64,000 bases of DNA, from the NCBI GenBank assembly GCA_964491785.1, contig CAZBGS010000009.1:1-64000 (forward strand). Direction: 5' to 3'. Position numbers and translations under genes: made by a program. Source of the DNA: RZZS01 sp964491785. GTDB lineage: Bacteria; Pseudomonadota; Alphaproteobacteria; Micavibrionales; Micavibrionaceae. The notes beneath the pieces were generated by a model. That model was not told the origin of the DNA and made no database searches. It was given only the letters and a program-made list of their open reading frames with translations. Shown here piece after piece: positions 47,745-56,756 of the stretch (position 1 is its first letter; each line of letters begins with the position of its first letter).

Positions 47745-47874
47745 GCGGGCGAAATTCCGGGGGACAAAAAGATATTCTGTAAAATAAAGCTTTCTTTTTC
47801 GGCCGATATATGATTTATTGGCGCGAAAATTACTTAAGAATAATAACGCTGGAAAACAAACCGCAGGAGATCAA

Positions 47875-48678
47875 ATGGACGACTTCATCCGACTGGCGTA
47901 TTACATGGCCGATGAAGCGGAAAAGATTATCCATGAATATTTCCGCAAGCCGTTCGACGTCGAATGCAAATCTGATGAATCCCCGGTAACCAAAGCCGAT
48001 CGCAGCGTTGAAATAAAACTTCGCCAGATAGTCGCCGAGCATAGAGGCGATGATGGAGTCTGCGGCGAGGAATTCGGAAATACCAAAACCCGCAGCGGCT
48101 ATACCTGGGTATTCGACCCTATCGACGGCACCAAGCAGTTCGCGGGCGGCAGGCCGACCTTCGTAACCCTTATCGCCCTGTGCCGCGATGGCGAGCCGGT
48201 GATGAGCCTGATGAACCAGCCAGTATTGAAGGAACGATGGCTTGGCGTTGAAGGCCGTCCCACCACCTTTAACGGAAAGCCTGTAAAGACTCGCAAATGC
48301 AGCGAATTGAAACAGGCGCGCACCGGAATTACCAGTCCCCGTAACTTCACCAAATTCGAAACACTTCCCGCCATCCACGAAGCCACCCAGTTCATCGCCT
48401 GGGGCGGCCACGCCTACGGCTTCGGCCAACTTTCCTGCGGCTGGCTGGATCTTGTGCTTGAAAAGCATTTCGGGCCTTTCGATACGCTGCCGGTAGTCCC
48501 CATCGTCAGAGGCGCCGGAGGTATAATCACCGACTGGAGAGGCGGCCCGCCCAACCTCGAATCCCGAGACAAGGTCGTCGCTTCCGGAAATCCCGAACTT
48601 CACGAAAAAATACTGGATCTTCTCAGAAAATGCGGAGAGCCTGCGGCGCTCCCGGCTGTACAGCGGGCAGTCGCCTGA
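47875..48678 (+). CDS. Inositol monophosphatase-family phosphatase (HisN-like), first paralogue
   Basis: 267 aa. Metal-binding motifs GEE (about 63-65) and DPIDGTK (about 81-87), and a late GAGG segment. Members dephosphorylate histidinol phosphate (HisN), inositol phosphate or similar. The DPIDGTK/F...GRPTF.TLIAL pattern is typical of HisN-type alphaproteobacterial enzymes. The ATG at 47875 has GGAGA upstream; the frame extends to 47818 without support. Alignable over its full length with the protein at 51153-51920. Confidence 0.88.
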   Translation: MDDFIRLAYYMADEAEKIIHEYFRKPFDVECKSDESPVTKADRSVEIKLRQIVAEHRGDDGVCGEEFGNTKTRSGYTWVFDPIDGTKQFAGGRPTFVTLIALCRDGEPVMSLMNQPVLKERWLGVEGRPTTFNGKPVKTRKCSELKQARTGITSPRNFTKFETLPAIHEATQFIAWGGHAYGFGQLSCGWLDLVLEKHFGPFDTLPVVPIVRGAGGIITDWRGGPPNLESRDKVVASGNPELHEKILDLLRKCGEPAALPAVQRAVA

Positions 48679-48760
48679 TAATATTTATCCTGTAATTATT
48701 TTTACTTTTCTCTATATTCTTAGTAACGTATCCATATAAAACTTTGTGATCTGATTGATA

Positions 48761-50953
48761 GTGTTTAAGAATATCAGCTTGAACTCCAAACTTTTTCTGT
48801 TGGTGGCCTTCCCGGTGGCGCTGATATTTCTGCTCGGCGCATTCGAAGTTATCCAGGACAGATTCCATTTACTTCAAAGCAGAAAAGAAAATACCCGGAA
48901 TCTGGTAGAGAGCGCCTATAGCATTCTTGGATATTATAACGAACTTTATGAAAGCGGCCAGATTCCTCTGGATCAGGCTCAGGATAGCGCAAAAGAACTC
49001 ATCCGGGATATGCGCTATGATGACAAGGAATATTTCTGGATCAACGACCTTCAGTCGGTAATGATAATGCACCCTTATCAGTACTGGCTTGAGGGAAAGG
49101 ACTTGTCCGATTACAGGGATCCCGAGGGTTTCCCTCTGTTCAACGAATTCGTACGGGTGGTAAGGGAAAAGGGCGCTGGTTTTGTCGATTATTCCTGGCC
49201 CGGCCCCGGCGAAAAAGAACCAAAACCAAAAGTTTCTTTCGTCAAGGGTTTTACTCCATGGGGCTGGATAATAGGTTCCGGCATTTATATTGACGACCTT
49301 AATGAGAGATTCGCAAGAGAGCTTGTTTTTCTGGGCGTTCTCCTGTTGTTAGTCGTTTCCACAGTGGCAGGTTTCGGCTGGTTCGTTGCCAGGGACGTCG
49401 CAACGGCGGTAAGGCGTCTTCAGATGTTCAAGGCGGTAATGGATTCCACCAGCGATGCCGTCAAAATCATGGAAACTGATCTGGTCTATCCCGGGCCGAA
49501 AGTTGTCTACGTTAACAAGGCCTACACTGTGATGACCGGAGTTACCTCCGGGGAAGCCGAAGGAAAGCCTCCCTACCTTTTTAAGGATGAAGCCTCAAGC
49601 AGGGACTTGTTTGACGCGATTTGCAAGGAACTTAAACAGGGCAGGCCCTATCAGGGCGAGCTTGTCCGCATCAGCAAGTCAGGCAATGAATATTGGGCGT
49701 CGGTCGGTGTATTTCCCATCCACGACCCCGCAGGCCGACTTATCAATTACGCCGCCATCGAGCGGGATATTTCCCGTGAAAAGGAAATCGAAAAGCGTCT
49801 CGATCACTCCCAGAGGATGGAGGCTGTGGGCAGGATGACGGGCGGTATAGCCCATGACTTTAACAACATGCTCACCGTGATCACCGGCAATCTCGAGATA
49901 ATTCAGGAGATCGGCAAGGATAACGGCATGATCGTCAAGCCTGCCCAGATTGCCCAGAGGGCCGCATCGAAAGCTGCCGATCTTACCCAGCACCTTCTGG
50001 CTTTCTCCAGGCGTCAGGTATTAAGACCCCGGATCACCGAAATCGAAAAGCTTGTTTCTTCCGTAGTCGAGCTTGCTCACAGGACGGTAGGAGAAGAAAC
50101 CGAGATAAAAACGATATTCAACAAGGTTAAATGCACGGCATATATCGATTCCGTCCAACTGGAAAACGCGCTGATGAATCTGATCATCAATGCCAGGGAT
50201 GCCATGCATGAAGGCGGAATAATTACCATAGAGACTTCCACTGTCTTTATCGAGAATGAGTATGCCGAAATTCACCCCGATGTCGAAACCGGCTGGTTTA
50301 ACGTTGTTTCCGTCAGTGATACCGGAGAAGGAATGTCGCCGGAGACTTTGGAACGGGCTTTTGAGCCTTTCTTCTCGACGAAAGAGCCAGGCAAGGGAAC
50401 CGGGCTTGGCCTGGCGATGGTTTATGGCTTCGTCGCCCAGTCCGGCGGCTTTGCCCGGATTTACAGCGAAGAAGGCATCGGTACGACCGTAAAACTCTTC
50501 CTGCCCTGCGTTGCCAGTGACGAAATTAATCCAGTGGATTCCCAAATAAAAGATGCCCCCGCCCGCCAGAGACTCCCCCGGGGTAGCGAAAAAATTCTGA
50601 TCGTGGAAGATGATGAAGATGTGCTGGCCTTTACCGCCGCCGTCCTTTCCGGCCTTGGTTACCAGGTTCTGACTGTTTCCGGCGGCAATGACGCCATATC
50701 TTTAATCGAACAGAACAATGACATCGACTTGCTTCTTACCGACGTTGTCATGCCTGGTATCAATGGAGAAGAACTTTCTCTGAGAGCGAAAGAAGTGCAG
50801 CCTGAATTGAAAGTGCTTTTTATGTCCGGATACACCGAGAATGCCCTGATGAACAAAAACCGTCTGAAGCCGGGCATCCAGCTTTTATCAAAACCATTCA
50901 GCAGGTATAGTCTCGCTTCAAGAGTAAGATCGGTACTTGACGGACAGGTTTAA
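48761..50953 (+). CDS. Hybrid sensor histidine kinase (Cache-PAS-HK-REC)
   Basis: 730 aa counting from the GTG at 48761 (a TTG two codons upstream is equally possible; neither has a clear ribosome-binding site). Order: TM1 (about 9-28), extracytoplasmic sCache_2 domain (about 35-180, with EYFWINDL and VKGFTPWGWIIGSG), TM2 (about 188-210), PAS/PAC (about 222-340), HisKA with phospho-acceptor His365 (GGIAHDFNN), HATPase with Asn477 (N box) and a DTGEGM G box, then a receiver domain with Asp661 (LLLTDVVMPG). The kinase phosphorylates its own receiver; the output partner is not in the window. Ligands of sCache domains are often small organic acids. Confidence 0.93.
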   Translation: MFKNISLNSKLFLLVAFPVALIFLLGAFEVIQDRFHLLQSRKENTRNLVESAYSILGYYNELYESGQIPLDQAQDSAKELIRDMRYDDKEYFWINDLQSVMIMHPYQYWLEGKDLSDYRDPEGFPLFNEFVRVVREKGAGFVDYSWPGPGEKEPKPKVSFVKGFTPWGWIIGSGIYIDDLNERFARELVFLGVLLLLVVSTVAGFGWFVARDVATAVRRLQMFKAVMDSTSDAVKIMETDLVYPGPKVVYVNKAYTVMTGVTSGEAEGKPPYLFKDEASSRDLFDAICKELKQGRPYQGELVRISKSGNEYWASVGVFPIHDPAGRLINYAAIERDISREKEIEKRLDHSQRMEAVGRMTGGIAHDFNNMLTVITGNLEIIQEIGKDNGMIVKPAQIAQRAASKAADLTQHLLAFSRRQVLRPRITEIEKLVSSVVELAHRTVGEETEIKTIFNKVKCTAYIDSVQLENALMNLIINARDAMHEGGIITIETSTVFIENEYAEIHPDVETGWFNVVSVSDTGEGMSPETLERAFEPFFSTKEPGKGTGLGLAMVYGFVAQSGGFARIYSEEGIGTTVKLFLPCVASDEINPVDSQIKDAPARQRLPRGSEKILIVEDDEDVLAFTAAVLSGLGYQVLTVSGGNDAISLIEQNNDIDLLLTDVVMPGINGEELSLRAKEVQPELKVLFMSGYTENALMNKNRLKPGIQLLSKPFSRYSLASRVRSVLDGQV

Positions 50954-51152
50954 GCCAATGGAAGTAGGATTTACATGGTTTGAATAGAGTCTTCTTGCCC
51001 GGTCTTCCAAGCTTGAGCCTGACGACCTCGGCTATTTGCTCGGGGTTCAACATTCTAGGCGGGACTGCCATTCACGACTATACAGAATCTCCTTGCGCCG
51101 TCTGCCGTTTCAAGTATGAAGATATCTTTTCATCCCTGATTTGAAAGTTAAC

Positions 51153-51920
51153 ATGATGCATGAATTCAGGACGCTTGCGATGCGAATGGCGGATGAGGCG
51201 GGCAAGGTGGCAAGACAGTATTTCCGCCTGCCGTTCGATGTTGAAAGCAAAATCGACGCCTCGCCCGTAACCATCGCCGACAGAGCCATCGAAAAAAAGC
51301 TTCGCGAGATAATCGAGGAACAAAGACCCGATGACGGGATTCTCGGAGAGGAATACGGAATCAAGGAAAGCCGCAGCGGCTATACCTGGGTTCTGGATCC
51401 CATAGACGGTACGAAATCCTTCATTATCGGCAGGCCGACCTTCGGAACTCTCATCGCTCTTTGTGAGGGCGACAGGCCGGTACTGGGCATTATCGATCAG
51501 CCGGTATCGGCGGAACGGTGGCTGGGCACTCCTGAAGGAACGGTGTTTAACGGCAGGCCGGTGAAAACCCGTCCATGCACTGCACTTTCCAGCGCGCTCG
51601 TGACGACTACAGACCCGCTGGGCCAGTTCGAAAGCGGCCTTGAGCGGGAAGTCTATGCATCCTTGCGCAGGCTCGGCAAGACCCAGGCCGTTGGTGGCGA
51701 CTGCATGAATTATGCTTATCTGTCCTGCGGCTGGGCGGACATTGTTATTGAAACGAAACTGGCGCCATATGACTTCGCCGCTCTGGTTCCCGTTGTCGAA
51801 GGCGCCGGAGGAATGATTTGCGACTGGGAGGGCCTCCCTCTGACCCTGAAATCGGACGGCAGGGTTCTGGCGCTCGGCGACAAAAGCCTCTGGCCTCAGG
51901 TAAAACCTTTGCTGAAATAA
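51153..51920 (+). CDS. Inositol monophosphatase-family phosphatase (HisN-like), second paralogue
   Basis: 255 aa. Same family and layout as 47875-48678: ILGEEYG, LDPIDGTKSF and PVVEGAGGMICDWEG. One of the two is probably histidinol-phosphatase; I cannot say which. Start ATG 51153 (ATG 51156 also possible); ribosome-binding site weak. The 200 bases before it (50954-51152) contain nothing recognisable. Confidence 0.88.
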   Translation: MMHEFRTLAMRMADEAGKVARQYFRLPFDVESKIDASPVTIADRAIEKKLREIIEEQRPDDGILGEEYGIKESRSGYTWVLDPIDGTKSFIIGRPTFGTLIALCEGDRPVLGIIDQPVSAERWLGTPEGTVFNGRPVKTRPCTALSSALVTTTDPLGQFESGLEREVYASLRRLGKTQAVGGDCMNYAYLSCGWADIVIETKLAPYDFAALVPVVEGAGGMICDWEGLPLTLKSDGRVLALGDKSLWPQVKPLLK

Positions 51921-51992
51921 GGATCGGCAAAAGACTCATGACTTTTGGTTGTATGCGCCTCTCCAACAGGGAAGCGCGGCCTTAGTAGCCTG

Positions 51993-52733
51993 CTAGGGAA
52001 TGCCGCCGGAATCGGGAAGGGGGGTTTTGTAATCTTCCCTGACGTCATCGCGTGTCTCCACGAGAAGCCAGCGCGGATCGCGGGAACGCACTTCCCGCGC
52101 GAATACCCAGACATCGACCATTTCAGTTATTCTTTCGGGATTGCCTGAAAGTATCATCCCTTCCTCGTCCCGGATCACACAGGTTTCATCCGCAGTAAAC
52201 CGTATAGTGATATAGGCAGTCCGGTCGCGCAGGAATGCATCGGTTACTTCCATGCGTCTTATCGCATGGATCTCGGTACTGACGGTTTCACCTCGTGCCT
52301 TGCGCGCCTCGATCTCGTTACTGAACGAGGCATAGACTGTCTCACTGAGCAGCGAGCGCAGGGTATCGAGATCGCCTTTGGCGAAGGCTTCGACGATCAG
52401 TATAAAAGCATCCTGCGCGCCTTCTAGAAAATGCTCGATGCCAAAGCTCTTGTCGGCACCGTATATATCGAGAAGGCCGCTTTCGGCCTGCTTGCCGTTG
52501 ATTGAAAACTTGTTTGTCGGATGCTGGCTTAACTGGATTATGCGGTCTTCCTCTCCGGGAACTAAAGCCGAGGCTTCGACAAGCTCGCCGTTGTTAAGGA
52601 TCTTTCCGCTTTGCTCTGCCGTGTACGGGTTCGGACGTTCTCTCTCGTCGCCGTGGCGGGTTCCAAGAATACTCCTGAGCCAGAAAACCAGCCCCGCAGC
52701 AACGATCGCATATATTAAAACATCGGTCGGCAC
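51993..52733 (-). CDS. Tim44-like domain protein
   Basis: 246 aa. An amino-terminal membrane anchor (about 5-19), a variable linker, and a Tim44-like domain (about 95-240; FLEGAQDAFILIVEAFAKGDLDTLRSLLS and the WLLVETR end). In mitochondria Tim44 links Hsp70 to the import channel; in alphaproteobacteria the homologue is a membrane-associated protein of unclear function, conserved next to fxsA/secB as here. GTG start at 52733 with AAGG upstream. Confidence 0.88.
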   Translation of the reverse strand: MPTDVLIYAIVAAGLVFWLRSILGTRHGDERERPNPYTAEQSGKILNNGELVEASALVPGEEDRIIQLSQHPTNKFSINGKQAESGLLDIYGADKSFGIEHFLEGAQDAFILIVEAFAKGDLDTLRSLLSETVYASFSNEIEARKARGETVSTEIHAIRRMEVTDAFLRDRTAYITIRFTADETCVIRDEEGMILSGNPERITEMVDVWVFAREVRSRDPRWLLVETRDDVREDYKTPLPDSGGIP

Positions 52734-52929
52734 TTCTACCTTCTATACCTTCTTTTTCCTGGACTTATTATTAACCACAAACTTTAACAAAACTATACTA
52801 ATAACCCGTTCCAATCCAGCACAGCCGCTCTCCGATGAACAAAGCCTGAAAGGTAAATTGTTTGTCTTATCTGAAGAATGTTTCTATGTCATAAATATAG
52901 CGTTTTTCTTTGAGGACAAGGAAATTATC

Positions 52930-53388
52930 GTGCCGCTTTTTTTAATCTTTATTTTTTTGCCTCTGCTCGAAATAGGCGTTTTCATTTCCGTAGGCGATAA
53001 TATCGGCCTTTTGAATACACTTGGCCTGTCGCTGTTGACGGCAATCATCGGCGGGCTGATTTTTCGCTATCAGGGTTTCAGTACGTTCCGGCAGGCCACA
53101 TCGGAAATTAACCGAGGAGGGCTCCCGGTCAAGGAACTGTTCGACGGGTTCTGCCTGGTAATAGCGGCTGCAATGCTTGTGACGCCGGGTTTTGTCACTG
53201 ACACTTTCGGCTTTCTCTTGCTGGTTCCGGCTGTCAGGGCGAAGATTCGAAAGTTCCTGCTGTCCCGCATGTCCGTAAGTCAGTTCGGGATGCAGGAGGG
53301 GGTTGAGAGAAAAGGAAGCGATCCGGGAGCCGGCGATACGATAGAAGGTGAGTTTGAGCGCGTGGACGAGAACCGGCGCAAAGAATAG
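52930..53388 (+). CDS. fxsA: FxsA-family membrane protein
   Basis: 152 aa. Three to four membrane segments; FxsA hallmarks LPLLEIGVFISVG, LFDGFCLVIAAAMLVTPGFVTD and LLLVPAVR. GTG start at 52930 with AAGGA upstream; the frame is open far upstream but the extra sequence is the antisense of the Tim44-like gene. FxsA of E. coli relieves phage F exclusion; the normal role is unknown. Confidence 0.93.
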   Translation: MPLFLIFIFLPLLEIGVFISVGDNIGLLNTLGLSLLTAIIGGLIFRYQGFSTFRQATSEINRGGLPVKELFDGFCLVIAAAMLVTPGFVTDTFGFLLLVPAVRAKIRKFLLSRMSVSQFGMQEGVERKGSDPGAGDTIEGEFERVDENRRKE

Positions 53389-53486
53389 CCGTCAAAAAAC
53401 CGGTCGCTGATTTAGCCCCTGCTCTTGAGCCTTTCTGCCCGCTGTGCTAAGCACTTTCCGGGATCAAATTTTAGAACAGGAATAAT

Positions 53487-53984
53487 ATGACAGAAAACTC
53501 AAATGAAACCGGCAACAGCCAGGCTCAGTCCGGGCCGCAAATGCCTGTGGTCATCCATGCCCAGTACGTAAAGGACGTATCCTTCGAGAACCCGAACGCG
53601 CCTGAGACTCTGCGTGGCGGACAGGGCGGGCCGGAGATGGAAATCAATATCAGCATGGATGCCCGCAAGCTTGAAGCATCGGCCGAAGAAAATTTATATG
53701 AAGTTGTGCTGAAGCTGACCGCCAGAGCATTAAGGTCGGGCCAGACGCTTTTCCTTTGCGAAATTCATTACGCGGCTCTGGTCTCCCTGCCGGGCGTTCC
53801 GCAGGAAAGCCATCATCCGCTTCTGCTGATCGAAGTGCCGAGAACGATCTTCCCCTTTGCCCGCCAGCTCCTTGGCGAACTGACGCAAAGCGGTGGATAT
53901 CCGCCACTGCTGCTTAATCCTGTGGACTTCCGTGCTCTTTATCAGGAGCAGTTCAGCCAGGAAATGAAAAAAGCCGAAAATTAA
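53487..53984 (+). CDS. secB: Protein-export chaperone SecB
   Basis: 165 aa. Typical SecB core (VIHAQYVKDVSFENPNAP, FLCEIHYAALV, LIEVPRTIFPFARQLLGELTQSGGYPPLLLNPVDF). It keeps preproteins unfolded and hands them to SecA. Short variable ends, as usual. AGGAAT lies upstream of ATG 53487. Confidence 0.97.
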   Translation: MTENSNETGNSQAQSGPQMPVVIHAQYVKDVSFENPNAPETLRGGQGGPEMEINISMDARKLEASAEENLYEVVLKLTARALRSGQTLFLCEIHYAALVSLPGVPQESHHPLLLIEVPRTIFPFARQLLGELTQSGGYPPLLLNPVDFRALYQEQFSQEMKKAEN

Positions 53985-54007
53985 ATAAAAACTAAAAAAG
54001 AAAAAAG

Positions 54008-54033
54008 AGGATGCGGTTTTTACGCCGCATCCT
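54008..54033 (-). terminator. Rho-independent terminator overlapping the stop of a small gene
   Basis: AGGATGCGG/CCGCATCCT, a 9-bp perfect stem with an 8-base loop; on the minus strand it is followed by a T-rich run (54006 down to 53990). The TAA of the leftward small gene (54020-54022) lies in the loop. The plus strand has no T run, so it serves the minus strand best. Confidence 0.85.
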
Positions 54034-54256
54034 GCAAGTTTTGTGTGTGGGGTAAAACAGGAGAATTTTCCAGAGACACACCCTCACTGGAAAGGAGTTT
54101 TTGCTGCAGTCTGCAGCGTTCCCGGAAAAGATAGTCCATGATCTCTGTAAGCTCTTGATCGCTCATCGATCGGACATCTTCATGCCAAATTTTACTCGCA
54201 CTCAGGTTCCGGGAAAAAATCATGTCTTCCAACAAGCTCTCTTCGTAAATTCTCAA
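54020..54256 (-). CDS. Small hypothetical protein
   Basis: 78 aa from a TTG at 54256; an ATG at about 54223 would give 67 aa. Not recognised. Acidic and helical (HEDVRSMSDQELTEIMDYLFRERCRLQQKLL) with a polar tail. The strong terminator placed exactly at its stop supports a real transcript. It sits between secB and the regulator gene and points left. Confidence 0.55.
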   Translation of the reverse strand: MRIYEESLLEDMIFSRNLSASKIWHEDVRSMSDQELTEIMDYLFRERCRLQQKLLSSEGVSLENSPVLPHTQNLQDAA

Positions 54257-54408
54257 GTAATAAGCTGTTTTATCTCAAGCGCACTATATTGTCAAGCTTA
54301 AAATTTCACTTTTTGTATACCTAGTTAAATAAAATCTGGACATTTTAGATAGAGAGAATTAATGTACGGTTAAAATTCATATTTGCATAAAAAAGAGGGT
54401 GCAAAAAA

Positions 54409-55053
54409 ATGAACATTCATATTAATCAGATCAGGGCAGCCAGAGGTTTGTTAGGCTGGAGTCAGAAGGAACTCGCGAAAAGATCGGGGGTTTCCGACGT
54501 TTCAATCATTAACTATGAGAAGGGCAAACGGACGCCCCACCAGAATACCATGAACAAGATAATTCAGGCATTCGAACTGGGCGGCGTCGACTTCACCGAG
54601 GACGGCGGAGTCCGTCCCCGCCAGAGCCGTGTCGTAACCTATGAGGGACATGACGGCTTTATCAGGTTCTTCGATGACATTTACGATACCGCAAGAACAC
54701 ATGCCGATCCCGATCTCTGCACAACCAGTCATGTCGAGAATCTTTACGATTACTGGCTAGGCGGTTACGAACCAGTTCATAATGAGCGGATGACGAAACT
54801 CGGTGCAAAAGTCCGCGTTCTTCTAAGGGACGGCGATACCCACTTGACCTCCTCAACATATGCTGAGTACCGTTGGATGGCCAAGGAGCTTTTTGGCGAC
54901 AGTTCGATATACATCTATGGTGACAAGCTGGCCTTTGTAAACTTCTCCGAAGAGAACGTGGTGGTCACCGTGGTAGATAGCAAACCTGTGTCGGAAAGCC
55001 TGAGGAAAATGTTTGAGATTATTTGGGAAATGTCTAAAGACAAGGTGGGTTAA
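54409..55053 (+). CDS. XRE-type helix-turn-helix regulator with a TrmB-like sensory domain
   Basis: 214 aa. The HTH domain at 5-66 (RAARGLLGWSQKELAKRSGVSDVSIINYEKGKRTPH) is of the phage-repressor type. Residues about 78-214 form a second domain ending YIYGDKLAFVNFSEENVVVTVVDSKPVSESLRKMFEIIWEMS, which resembles the PLD-like effector domain of TrmB-type regulators; this second match is weaker. GAGGG upstream of ATG 54409. The next gene starts one base after its stop, so both are made from one message; the regulator probably controls its own operon. Confidence 0.8.
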   Translation: MNIHINQIRAARGLLGWSQKELAKRSGVSDVSIINYEKGKRTPHQNTMNKIIQAFELGGVDFTEDGGVRPRQSRVVTYEGHDGFIRFFDDIYDTARTHADPDLCTTSHVENLYDYWLGGYEPVHNERMTKLGAKVRVLLRDGDTHLTSSTYAEYRWMAKELFGDSSIYIYGDKLAFVNFSEENVVVTVVDSKPVSESLRKMFEIIWEMSKDKVG

Positions 55054-55054
55054 T

Positions 55055-56056
55055 TTGATTTCGTCAGTTGCTGACATGGAAAGCGTCCCGGCTTCTTACG
55101 TGTCCGATTGCATCTCTCTTCTCTCCGGCAAGGCGCAAGGCCATATGGAGAAATGGGAGTATTGCCCGCCCCTTTTTCCTGGAGACCTTGCTGCAGGGGA
55201 GGAACACTGGTCGGCCTTGGTAAAAAAACCAGGCAAGTACTATCCTGCCTATGAAGACGAGCGAAATATCAGGCATACTGTAAAGCTCGCAGACTTCCGG
55301 AAGTATCTGGATGGTATCGAAACCATTGTAGAATTCGGCCCTGGATGCGAGGATTCCCTTACAGGAAAGACGTTGCCGTTACTGGAAGAGGCCGCCTCCG
55401 TTAGAAAGTATATTGCTCTGGACAGTACAGACAATATTGCCCTGATGGCTACGCGTTTCATCAGCGGCAGGTATAAGGTTGATACCGGCAGTGTAATTAT
55501 GGACTTCATCGCATCCCCTCTCCAAAAAAAATGGCATGGCCGATCCGCAGTAATAATGTGGGGCATCTCGCTGGGTAATTTTCCCGGCGGTCATGGATCG
55601 GATTCATTTCCCAAGCTCGTATCGATGCTTGGGAATATTGCGAAAGGGCTGTCTTCTGGCGACTGCCTTTTTGCTAGTTTTGATACCGAGACCGACGGGG
55701 AAAAAGTGCTGGCTTCATACAACGAACCCAACCTGAAAAAACAGGTTCTGAGCATCCTGTATCGTCTCGCCCGTGACGGCATAGCGCAAGGCAAGTTCAA
55801 TCCTGAAAAATGGAGGCATGAGCCTGTCTGGGTAGCAAAAACCCTGCAATGTGCCCATTACGTCTATCCGATAATCGACCAGCATTTCTGGATAGACGGA
55901 AATGAGTTTTCAATACCGGCCATGCAGCGTTTTATATCCAACAACAGCTACAAATACCTGCCGGAAACAATAATGAAAGCCTCTGCGCAGGCAGGTTTTT
56001 CTAGTGCTGAAGTTTTCCGCAACGGCCCGATGGCAATGCTCGCGGCGGTCAAATAG
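55055..56056 (+). CDS. EgtD-like SAM-dependent methyltransferase
   Basis: 333 aa from a TTG at 55055 (AAGG nine bases upstream) or 326 aa from ATG 55076. Family traits: the SAM loop VEFGPGCEDSLTGKTLPLLEEA with ALDSTDN, and WGISLGNFPG, as in the histidine-specific methyltransferase family (EgtD, DUF2260-type). EgtD makes hercynine for ergothioneine, but no EgtB is adjacent and the EgtD active-site residues cannot be checked by eye, so the substrate is open. Co-transcribed with the regulator upstream; converges with dnaQ. Confidence 0.78.
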   Translation: MISSVADMESVPASYVSDCISLLSGKAQGHMEKWEYCPPLFPGDLAAGEEHWSALVKKPGKYYPAYEDERNIRHTVKLADFRKYLDGIETIVEFGPGCEDSLTGKTLPLLEEAASVRKYIALDSTDNIALMATRFISGRYKVDTGSVIMDFIASPLQKKWHGRSAVIMWGISLGNFPGGHGSDSFPKLVSMLGNIAKGLSSGDCLFASFDTETDGEKVLASYNEPNLKKQVLSILYRLARDGIAQGKFNPEKWRHEPVWVAKTLQCAHYVYPIIDQHFWIDGNEFSIPAMQRFISNNSYKYLPETIMKASAQAGFSSAEVFRNGPMAMLAAVK

Positions 56057-56066
56057 AACTCTGAAG

Positions 56067-56756
56067 TCAGCCTTCCTTCTTCCAGAGCGGATCGGACAGT
56101 TCGCCAAGCATGGCCTCGTGAAGTTCCAGCTCCTTTTCGTCCAGCTTGAAGACCCGGGGTTCCCGGAACGGCCTGCCGGCTATCGATTCCTTTAGCGCTT
56201 CGATGGCCGCCGCTCCGGTCTCTATCGCCAGCCCAAGCCCGTGCTGCCGTCCTCCGAGCAACTCCAGATAGACTTCCGCCAGAATTTGCGAGTCCAGCAG
56301 CGCCCCATGCAGCTCCCGCGCCGAATTGTCGATCGCAAAGCGCTTGCACAAGGCATCAAGGCTTGCCGGAGACCCGGGAAAGTTCTTCCTCGCCATCAGC
56401 AGCGTATCGACTATCTTGTTCCCGACAATGCCGCCATGCCCGACCAGCCTGAGTTCGTAATTAAGGAATTTCAGATCGAATTCCGCGTTATGGATGACCA
56501 GCTGGGCCTCTTCGATAAAGGACAGAAACTGGTCGTATACCTCGCAGAAAACCGGCTTGTCGGAAAGAAAGTCGTTTGTAAGTCCGTGAACCGCCACCGC
56601 CTCTGCCGGCACTTCCCTCTCCGGGTTGATATAGAGGTGCAGATGCCTTCCCGTCGGAAGATGATTGAGCAGTTCGACACAGCCGATCTCGATAATCTTG
56701 TGGCCGTCCAGAGGGTCGATCCCGGTGGTTTCTGTATCCAGTACTACTTCGCGCAT
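56067..56756 (-). CDS. dnaQ: DNA polymerase III epsilon subunit (3'-5' exonuclease)
   Basis: 229 aa. Proofreading exonuclease of replication. ExoI LDTETTGIDP, ExoII HNAEFDLKFLNYEL, ExoIII HGALLDSQILAEVY are intact. Start ATG 56756, 13 bases inside the end of coaE. Last of the operon maf-aroE-coaE-dnaQ. The longer frame open to 56975 is antisense/coaE sequence. Confidence 0.95.
   Translation of the reverse strand: MREVVLDTETTGIDPLDGHKIIEIGCVELLNHLPTGRHLHLYINPEREVPAEAVAVHGLTNDFLSDKPVFCEVYDQFLSFIEEAQLVIHNAEFDLKFLNYELRLVGHGGIVGNKIVDTLLMARKNFPGSPASLDALCKRFAIDNSARELHGALLDSQILAEVYLELLGGRQHGLGLAIETGAAAIEALKESIAGRPFREPRVFKLDEKELELHEAMLGELSDPLWKKEG

Noticed and set aside
50954..51152. Short minus-strand frame with a HTH-like LNPEQIAEVVRLKLGRPGKK stretch
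   Set aside because: Only about 50 codons, mostly overlapping the kinase gene end, with no ribosome-binding site or recognisable family.
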